From Deltaproteobacteria bacterium (GTDB taxonomy: Bacteria > Desulfobacterota > DSM-4660 > Desulfatiglandales > HGW-15): 7,182 nt of DNA. A program made the translations under genes and the position numbers. The DNA is taken from the NCBI GenBank assembly GCA_021737245.1, contig JAIPEI010000184.1, positions 1-7,182 on the forward strand, read 5' to 3'. Under the pieces are notes generated by a model. It saw nothing but the letters and a program-made list of their open reading frames with translations, was not told the DNA's origin and did not search any database. Each line of letters begins with the position of its first letter. Positions within the stretch are counted from its first letter, which is position 1. This document shows positions 1 through 4,507 of the stretch, piece after piece.

Positions 1-893
1 GGGTTCACCCGGCTGAGGGACTCGGGGCCCTTCACGCGCTCCAGCAGCCCCACGGACAGGCCGCTCACCCCGCCCAGGAGCAACGACAGGTACATGGGGT
101 ACCCAATGAAGTGGTAGTCGCCCTGGGGCCGGCAGAACCGGCAGTGATGAGTGGGCAGCTCGTAGTAGTGGACCGACACGAAGGAGACGACCGCCAGGAG
201 ACAAAACAGCATGCTCCATCCGGCCACCAGGGAGAACAGACGCGCACCGCTTCTCGTGATCAAGACGTGCAGTCCGGTGCGGAGGGTCAATCCCATACTC
301 GTGAAGAAGACCACTTTGGCCCCGTAGGACGGAAGCGACGCCATGTCCCCGCCCACGCTTTCGGCGTCCTGGCTGAACAGGGTTCCGCAGCAGGAGGTGA
401 TCACGTCGGCTCGGAGGCCTGCAAAGTATTGGAACAGAAAGACGGTCTCCAGCAGCATCAGTCCGGTCAGGATGAGAAGCAGCCGGTACTTGGTTCGGAT
501 GAGCGGGTAGTCGTACCCCCGGTTGTCTGCGGCGTTCACGATGAGCCAGACCCCGCAGGCCGTGAACACGGCCATCTTGAGCACCAGGGCGGGGTAGCCG
601 TAGTCGTTCACGTTCAGCGACCCGGCTGCGCACATGGCCCCCACGAACAGGGTGTGGACCCGGTCCGCGGTGTGGGCGAACAGGAACAGTGAGGCCAGCT
701 CGAAGGCGGCCACCCACCCCATGATGGTGGAGATCAGGTAGGTCTTCCGCTCCAGCTCCAGCTGGAGCTCGCTGCCGCTGGCCAGGTCCCAGTGTCGAAG
801 GATCCGGACCGCCTGGGTCGATCCGTACAGGGCGAACAGGGTCCCCGCTCCGGAGACCGTCAGGAGGGCGATGACGGCCGGGTTGAGAATCAC
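1..893 (-). CDS. Polytopic inner-membrane protein with periplasmic Cys pairs (3' end beyond window)
   Basis: An open frame starts with GTG at 893-891, overlaps the ATPase stop by 4 nt (GTGA), and stays open to the window edge, giving 297 residues without a stop. I do not recognise a named family. Hydrophobic segments lie near residues 4-24, 52-74, 101-121, 136-158, 192-212, 219-241 and 262-284, with a weaker one at 80-95. Positive charges (Arg/Lys near 133-137, 213-218 and 285-288) place the loop after segment four and the loop after segment six outside the cytoplasm. These two loops carry a Cys-Cys pair (C168, C169) and a HHCRFC motif (H249, H250, C251, C254). Inference: a thiol- or metal-handling partner of the upstream ABC transporter and NosL proteins. 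Being last in a translationally coupled string supports shared function. The reading frame is well supported by overlap, length and hydrophobicity; the role is uncertain. Confidence 0.85.
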   Translation of the reverse strand, partial: MILNPAVIALLTVSGAGTLFALYGSTQAVRILRHWDLASGSELQLELERKTYLISTIMGWVAAFELASLFLFAHTADRVHTLFVGAMCAAGSLNVNDYGYPALVLKMAVFTACGVWLIVNAADNRGYDYPLIRTKYRLLLILTGLMLLETVFLFQYFAGLRADVITSCCGTLFSQDAESVGGDMASLPSYGAKVVFFTSMGLTLRTGLHVLITRSGARLFSLVAGWSMLFCLLAVVSFVSVHYYELPTHHCRFCRPQGDYHFIGYPMYLSLLLGGVSGLSVGLLERVKGPESLSRVN

Positions 894-1585
894 GAGCGCC
901 TCTCCTCCTCGACCACGCTGCCGTCCCGCATGGCGATCACGTGGTGCACGAACTCCGCCTCGCAGACAAGAGGATCGTGGCTGGCCACGAGCACGGTCTT
1001 TCCCTCCGATGTGAGGGCTGCCAGGGACTCCAAGAGGATCGCGGCCAGGGCCGAGTCCAGGTGGGCCGTGGGCTCGTCCGCCACCACCACCTCGGGCTCG
1101 TTGATGAGGGCCCGGGCGATGGCGGTCCGCTGCATCTCGCCGCCGGAAAGGAGCTCCACCCGCTGTCCGGCCTTCCCGTCCATGCGAAGGCGGGCCAGCA
1201 GCTGGAGGGCGCGATCCCGCACCTCCCGGTGCCTTCCACCCAGCGGTACCGCCGGAATGAGAACGTTCTCGAGCACGGTCAAGCCCCGGATCAGGTTGTA
1301 GTTCTGGAAGATGAAGCCGAAGGTCTTTCTGCGGGTCTCGGCTGCGAACCGCTCGGGCAGACCCGTGATCTCCTTTCCCTGCAAGCGGACCCGCCCCGAG
1401 GTGGGTCGGGTCATGCCGCCGATCACGCTGAGCAGGGTGGTCTTGCCCGATCCGCTGGGACCCTTCAGCACGCTGACGCTCGGGGTGTCGATCCGCAGGT
1501 CCACGGCCTTCAGGGCCTCGAACTGGGTCGGCCTCCCCGCGTTGTAGGTCTTGGTGATCTCGTCGATCTCGATCATAAACGACAT
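890..1585 (-). CDS. ABC transporter ATP-binding protein, LolD/MacB type
   Basis: This 231-residue protein is a complete ABC ATPase. Visible motifs in order are Walker A (GPSGSGKTT, residues 42-50), Q-loop glutamine in FQN (Q94), signature LSGGEMQR (146-153), Walker B ending in ADEP (D170, catalytic E171), D-loop AHLD (174-177, where LolD usually has GNLD) and switch histidine H203. Its size, the LSGGE signature and an adjacent FtsX-type permease place it in the LolD/MacB/FtsE branch, whose members power substrate extrusion or mechanical work in the envelope rather than solute import. It should sit on the cytoplasmic face as a dimer with the permease encoded just upstream. The gene starts 10 nt after the permease stop. 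ATG at 1585 is used here, but the ATG at 1576 is equally plausible because the GGGG upstream is better spaced for it. The stop overlaps the GTG start of the downstream membrane protein. Substrate is not deducible from the ATPase. Confidence 0.95.
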   Translation of the reverse strand: MSFMIEIDEITKTYNAGRPTQFEALKAVDLRIDTPSVSVLKGPSGSGKTTLLSVIGGMTRPTSGRVRLQGKEITGLPERFAAETRRKTFGFIFQNYNLIRGLTVLENVLIPAVPLGGRHREVRDRALQLLARLRMDGKAGQRVELLSGGEMQRTAIARALINEPEVVVADEPTAHLDSALAAILLESLAALTSEGKTVLVASHDPLVCEAEFVHHVIAMRDGSVVEEERRS

Positions 1586-1595
1586 CCCCGTCTCA

Positions 1596-2738
1596 TCAGC
1601 CCTGCCTCATCACCGTGTCCGGGTCTGTGATCGCCGTGCGCCAGACCGGCACGATGGTCACCAGGGTGTAAGGGATCACGCTGAGGAATAGGAGCACGGC
1701 CAGCCGGAACCCGTCCACGGTGGGACGGAGCTCGAAGGACGGGTAGAGCACGGCCCAGCCCTTGAGGGCGTGCTCGAACAGGGTGGCCGAGGCCAAGAAT
1801 ACGTGTACGTAGGCGGCCAAAACGCCCAGGACGAAGGCGGTCAGGGAGATCGCCGCGCCCTCCCAGAACTTCATGAGCAGGATGTCCGAGGTGTCCCACC
1901 CCACTCCCTTCAGGATCCCGATCTCCGCCCTCTCCTCCGCGCTCAGCCCCGTGGCCTTGTCCCAGGTGAAGATGAGGAACGCGGCCAGGGCCCCGGCGAG
2001 CAGGACCACCACGTAGCCGGAGCGCCACCCGAAGAGCGAGGTGTAGGTCCTCTGGATCTCCTCCTTGAGGATCGGGCGGGTGTCCGGGAAGTCATAGCTG
2101 ATCTTCTCGGCGATCACCTGGCACTCCCGCGGGTTGCGGATCCTCAGGGCGATGTCCGTGGCAAACCCTTCGGGGATCCCGGCGATCCGGCGAAAGGGGC
2201 CCTCGGCCATGAGAATGAGGTCGGCTGTCATCAGCTCTGTAGCGCCGTCAAAGGCTTCTCCGATGGACAGGATCAACGGCTCCCCGGTGCGGCTGCGGAA
2301 GTAGAGACGGCCTTCCTCGATGGTCCCCCAGGTCCGAAGTACGCCGGTTCCCACCTTGACCCGGTCCGCCGGGAGGGCAAAGTCCGCGGGTGCCATGAGG
2401 GTGTAGTTGGAGCTGGCGGCCTGGTGAAAGTAGTACCCCCAGAGACGCGGCTCGGCCGAACGGACCCCGCGGATGGCGTCCATCTTCTCCGCGTAATCGA
2501 CGGGAATGAGCGAGTGCCTCCCCCCCACGGTGCGCTGGACGATCATCTCCGGGGCCTCCTCGAGGATGTTCTCCATCTCCCTTCGGAGGGCGTCCGTGAA
2601 GAAGATCACCGAGGAGATCAGGAACACCACGAAGCTGTAGACCGCGATCAGGGAGAGGTTCCTTCCCTTCCGCCTCCAGAGGCAGGAGAGGCTGTAGTCC
2701 AGGAACCCCCGCTGGCGCTCGAACCAGGAAGAGGTCAC
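1596..2738 (-). CDS. ABC transporter permease, FtsX/MacB family
   Basis: This 380-residue protein has the layout of MacB/LolC/FtsX permeases: one membrane segment near residues 29-48, an extracytoplasmic domain of about 190 residues, then three more segments near 241-258, 296-318 and 345-365. Between segments two and three lies AEIGILKGVGW (271-281), the cytoplasmic coupling-helix region typical of the FtsX superfamily. The C-terminus ends in a short cytoplasmic tail. The start is GTG at 2738, overlapping the stop of the upstream small gene by 4 nt (GTGA), which suggests translational coupling; an upstream AAGG is only a weak ribosome site. It presumably dimerises and pairs with the ATPase encoded next. 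Known relatives use the periplasmic domain to pass ATP-driven motion to a periplasmic partner; here the likely partners are the two NosL-family proteins and the small anchored protein encoded just upstream. This is not a NosY-type permease. Partner assignment is inference. Confidence 0.93.
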   Translation of the reverse strand: MTSSWFERQRGFLDYSLSCLWRRKGRNLSLIAVYSFVVFLISSVIFFTDALRREMENILEEAPEMIVQRTVGGRHSLIPVDYAEKMDAIRGVRSAEPRLWGYYFHQAASSNYTLMAPADFALPADRVKVGTGVLRTWGTIEEGRLYFRSRTGEPLILSIGEAFDGATELMTADLILMAEGPFRRIAGIPEGFATDIALRIRNPRECQVIAEKISYDFPDTRPILKEEIQRTYTSLFGWRSGYVVVLLAGALAAFLIFTWDKATGLSAEERAEIGILKGVGWDTSDILLMKFWEGAAISLTAFVLGVLAAYVHVFLASATLFEHALKGWAVLYPSFELRPTVDGFRLAVLLFLSVIPYTLVTIVPVWRTAITDPDTVMRQG

Positions 2739-3073
2739 CGCGGCTTTACCTTCGGTCCCGAGGGCTTGGGCCGGACCAAATGCTCCGGCGGTAGGACCAT
2801 GGATCCGGAGGGAAAGTGCTCCATGGCCAGCGGGTGGTCCTGGAAGGCCGAGTGGAGATCGGCCTGGGACAGGTGGCGGGTGTACCGGGCCTCGGTAAAG
2901 AGGCAGGGGTCGGTGAGACCCAGGGTCCGGGTCACGCTGCGGTGCTTCTCGAGCCGCTCCTCGAAGGCGCTCCTGACGTAGATCGGGTGGACCAGGAGCA
3001 GCCCGGCGAGAGCCGCGGCGGCCGCCGAGAAAAAGGCCGCAAACACGGCCGATTTTCGAAGGGGCTTGATCAT
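2735..3073 (-). CDS. Small membrane-anchored periplasmic protein, function unknown
   Basis: The gene encodes 112 residues with a basic N-terminus, an Ala-rich hydrophobic segment at about 9-28 and a soluble remainder predicted to face the periplasm. The segment lacks a clear signal-peptidase site (HPIY follows it), so it probably stays as an anchor. The centre has four histidines (H66, H74, H80, H86), methionines M84 and M92 and one cysteine (C57), in a compact stretch (57-92) that looks like a conserved domain rather than random coding. The tail is rich in Pro and Lys. It starts with ATG at 3073, 6 nt after the NosL stop, and its stop overlaps the permease start. I do not recognise a named family. 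Position between NosL and the permease suggests that it tethers or docks a NosL-family protein to the transporter, or supplies His/Met metal ligands; both are inference. Confidence 0.85.
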   Translation of the reverse strand: MIKPLRKSAVFAAFFSAAAAALAGLLLVHPIYVRSAFEERLEKHRSVTRTLGLTDPCLFTEARYTRHLSQADLHSAFQDHPLAMEHFPSGSMVLPPEHLVRPKPSGPKVKPR

Positions 3074-3079
3074 CGGCTC

Positions 3080-3580
3080 TCAGTCGAGCTTCTCGACGAC
3101 CTCGGGCGTGACCTCGTCAAACGTCAGGATCCGCCGGCCCATGTGGTCCTTCTTGAACACCTCGGCGTCCTCCCGGTTGTTGAAGGGGATCAGCTCGTGG
3201 CCCATGGGACCGTACACGTCGCTCCCCACCACGAACAGGGCCTCCTTCGCGGGAATGAGGTCCATGTTGTAGTACTCGGTCACGTAGATGGCGGCGATGT
3301 CGTCCGCGCTCGCGCCGGGGCGGTATCGCTCCAGATCGAAGGTGTACTTGAAGAGGTCCTTGGCCCCGTCAAAGAAGTCCGCGGTTCCGTCCTGGAAGAC
3401 GATCTGTCCCACCCAGTCCGGGTACTTGTAGACGAACATGCCGCAGACCGGGCACTTGTCCTTCTTTCCGACCTCCCGGGGCTCCGCGTCCGCACCCAGT
3501 GTCCAGGCCGGCGCCAGGAGGAGCAGGCCCATCGCCGCTCCCAGCGAAATGGTGAGAAGATGTCTTGCTCCGCGCCTCAT
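3080..3580 (-). CDS. NosL-family periplasmic protein (putative copper-binding)
   Basis: This is a 166-residue exported protein. An N-terminal signal peptide (basic 1-6, hydrophobic 8-25, likely cleavage after A30 or A32) has no lipobox cysteine, unlike classical NosL lipoproteins. The mature part opens with CPVCGM (C43, C46, M48), the hallmark of the NosL family, and carries GPMGHELIPF at 124-133, where M126 and H128 are further candidate ligands. In denitrifiers NosL binds Cu(I) and helps assemble the CuZ site of nitrous oxide reductase. No nosZ lies in this window, so the client here may be another cuproprotein or the adjacent transporter. ATG at 3580 lies 1 nt after the upstream stop; an AAAGGAG ribosome site sits inside the end of the preceding gene, which implies coupling. 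Length matches the family. Family assignment is firm; metal and client are inferred. Confidence 0.92.
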   Translation of the reverse strand: MRRGARHLLTISLGAAMGLLLLAPAWTLGADAEPREVGKKDKCPVCGMFVYKYPDWVGQIVFQDGTADFFDGAKDLFKYTFDLERYRPGASADDIAAIYVTEYYNMDLIPAKEALFVVGSDVYGPMGHELIPFNNREDAEVFKKDHMGRRILTFDEVTPEVVEKLD

Positions 3581-3581
3581 G

Positions 3582-4325
3582 TCACTCTCCTTTCTGCTGC
3601 TTCATCTTCATCATGCGCATCTTCTTGCGTTTCTCCCGGATCATCTTGAGGTCCTGGTACATGTCCTCGAAGGTGGCCTTCAGGACCCCGTCGAAGTCCG
3701 AGGGCTCCCCGCCGTGGGCCTTCACGAAGGCGCGGGCCGCCTCCTCGCCGCTGAAGGCCCACTTGGCCCGGTGGGTCATGACGCCCATCCTGTCCCCGCC
3801 GATGACCCAGGCGGCCTCTTCCGCGTCAATGAGCTTCTGAGTTTCGTAGTCGCCGACCCAGATCTTGACCGGGACCCGGTCGATGTGAACGGCCATGTCC
3901 ACGGCCGCGCAGTGAATGGAGCAGGTCCCCAGGGTGGTGCCGTCGTCGTACTCCACCCAGATCCGGGAGTGGGCGAACTTCTGTCGATCCATGCCGCAGT
4001 AAGGACATTGACGCGCCTGCTCGATGTCCCCTGCCGGGGCAGACTGAAATCCCTGCTTGATCCGCTGAAATGCCATGTTGAGCCGGCCCTGATAGGCCTT
4101 CTCGCACTTGGCCAGACAGCCGGCCTCGCCGCCACAATGCTCCAGGCAGACATCATAGTCATAGGCGATTCCCTTGCGCATGGCCTCGTACTGAGCCCGG
4201 GCCGCCTCGGGCAGGGCCGACACGTCCGGCTCCTCGGCGGAACCCGGTCCGGTGTTCCCCATCACCATGAAAAACGCCAAGGAAATCAATGCGAGCCATT
4301 CCCACTTCACATAATTCTTTCTCAT
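3582..4325 (-). CDS. Cys-rich NosL-like exported protein with two CX3C motifs and Met-rich tail
   Basis: The chosen start is ATG at 4325, because a strong AGAGGAG site lies 8 nt upstream and a signal peptide follows at once (hydrophobic 9-22, likely cleavage after A30); an in-frame ATG at 4367 would put 14 hydrophilic residues before it. The 247-residue protein has, in order: a CX3C-X5-CX3C array (C60, C64, C70, C74), CPYCGM (C107, C110, M112), CSIHC (C135, C139), GVMTH (M183, H185, aligned by eye with the M-x-H of the neighbouring NosL protein), and a Lys/Met tail with M236, M238, M239 and M241. The central part is a NosL-like domain; the N-terminal Cys array and the tail are extra compared with the next gene. 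No lipobox is seen. It is first in the compact gene string. Inference: a periplasmic soft-metal (Cu(I)) chaperone or thiol-redox protein working with the second NosL protein. Confidence 0.92.
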   Translation of the reverse strand: MRKNYVKWEWLALISLAFFMVMGNTGPGSAEEPDVSALPEAARAQYEAMRKGIAYDYDVCLEHCGGEAGCLAKCEKAYQGRLNMAFQRIKQGFQSAPAGDIEQARQCPYCGMDRQKFAHSRIWVEYDDGTTLGTCSIHCAAVDMAVHIDRVPVKIWVGDYETQKLIDAEEAAWVIGGDRMGVMTHRAKWAFSGEEAARAFVKAHGGEPSDFDGVLKATFEDMYQDLKMIREKRKKMRMMKMKQQKGE

Positions 4326-4333
4326 TTCATTTT

Positions 4334-4340
4334 CTCCTCT
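4334..4340 (-). promoter_or_regulatory. Ribosome binding site of the Cys-rich NosL-like gene
   Basis: AGAGGAG on the minus strand, 8 nt before the ATG at 4325. It decides that start over the upstream in-frame ATG at 4367, whose own upstream sequence has no comparable site. Confidence 0.8.
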
Positions 4341-4416
4341 TCGTTTTGTGGTTAGAGATGGTGTCATCTGAGATCTTCTCGATCACTGGAAAAGAAGCAC
4401 AACACAGCCCCGCTCA

Positions 4417-4432
4417 CCTCGAAAAAACGAGG
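4417..4432 (-). other. Short perfect dyad, possible operator or RNA hairpin
   Basis: Five-base complementary arms (4417-4421 and 4428-4432) flank six identical bases (T on the minus strand). No T-run follows in the minus direction, so it is a poor terminator. It could bind a dimeric regulator or form a small hairpin in the leader, or it may be chance. Confidence 0.3.
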
Positions 4433-4507
4433 CGGTCAAAGAGCAGACTTGGTTTTCGATGGGGAAACACCATGGGGCGAGATGGGGTATTGAAGCAGGT
4501 CACCTTC

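Larger units (their letters stand above)
4326..4507 (-). promoter_or_regulatory. Intergenic leader between protease gene and NosL-like gene
   Basis: This 182-nt gap is the longest non-coding stretch in the window and is AT-richer than the flanking genes. It contains a dyad with arms CCTCG/CGAGG around six T residues (4417-4432), a weaker dyad with arms AGATG/CATCT around four bases (4356-4369) next to GAGA/TCTC (4370-4380), and the ribosome site. I find no well-matched -35/-10 pair. Its position before a compact six-gene string makes it the likely promoter and control region of that string; this is inference from layout. Confidence 0.45.

Noticed and set aside
111..692. Plus-strand open frame opposite the polytopic membrane protein
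   Set aside because: The minus frame is strongly hydrophobic with ordered membrane segments and a coupled start, whereas the plus frame reads as low-complexity Gly/His/Gln/Glu sequence.
1573..2028. Minus-strand open frame overlapping the permease 3' end in another frame
   Set aside because: It is Arg/Gly-rich shadow sequence inside the permease gene without a start signal.
890..2738. Identification of the transporter as NosF/NosY
   Set aside because: The permease has one membrane segment, a large external domain and three C-terminal segments with the FtsX coupling helix. NosY is an ABC-2-like permease with six clustered segments, and no NosD is present.
1770..2981. Plus-strand open frame of about 400 codons opposite the permease and small anchored protein
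   Set aside because: It lies antisense to a recognisable FtsX-family permease, has low-complexity composition, and crosses two coupled minus-strand genes.
4326..4420. Sigma-54 or sigma-70 promoter before the NosL-like gene
   Set aside because: A GG-N10-GC spacing occurs near 4400-4415, but most other sigma-54 consensus bases fail. A TTGACC-like -35 has no acceptable -10 at 16-18 nt.
4417..4432. Rho-independent terminator for the protease gene
   Set aside because: The stem is only five bases and no T-run follows it in the minus direction; the T residues are in the loop.
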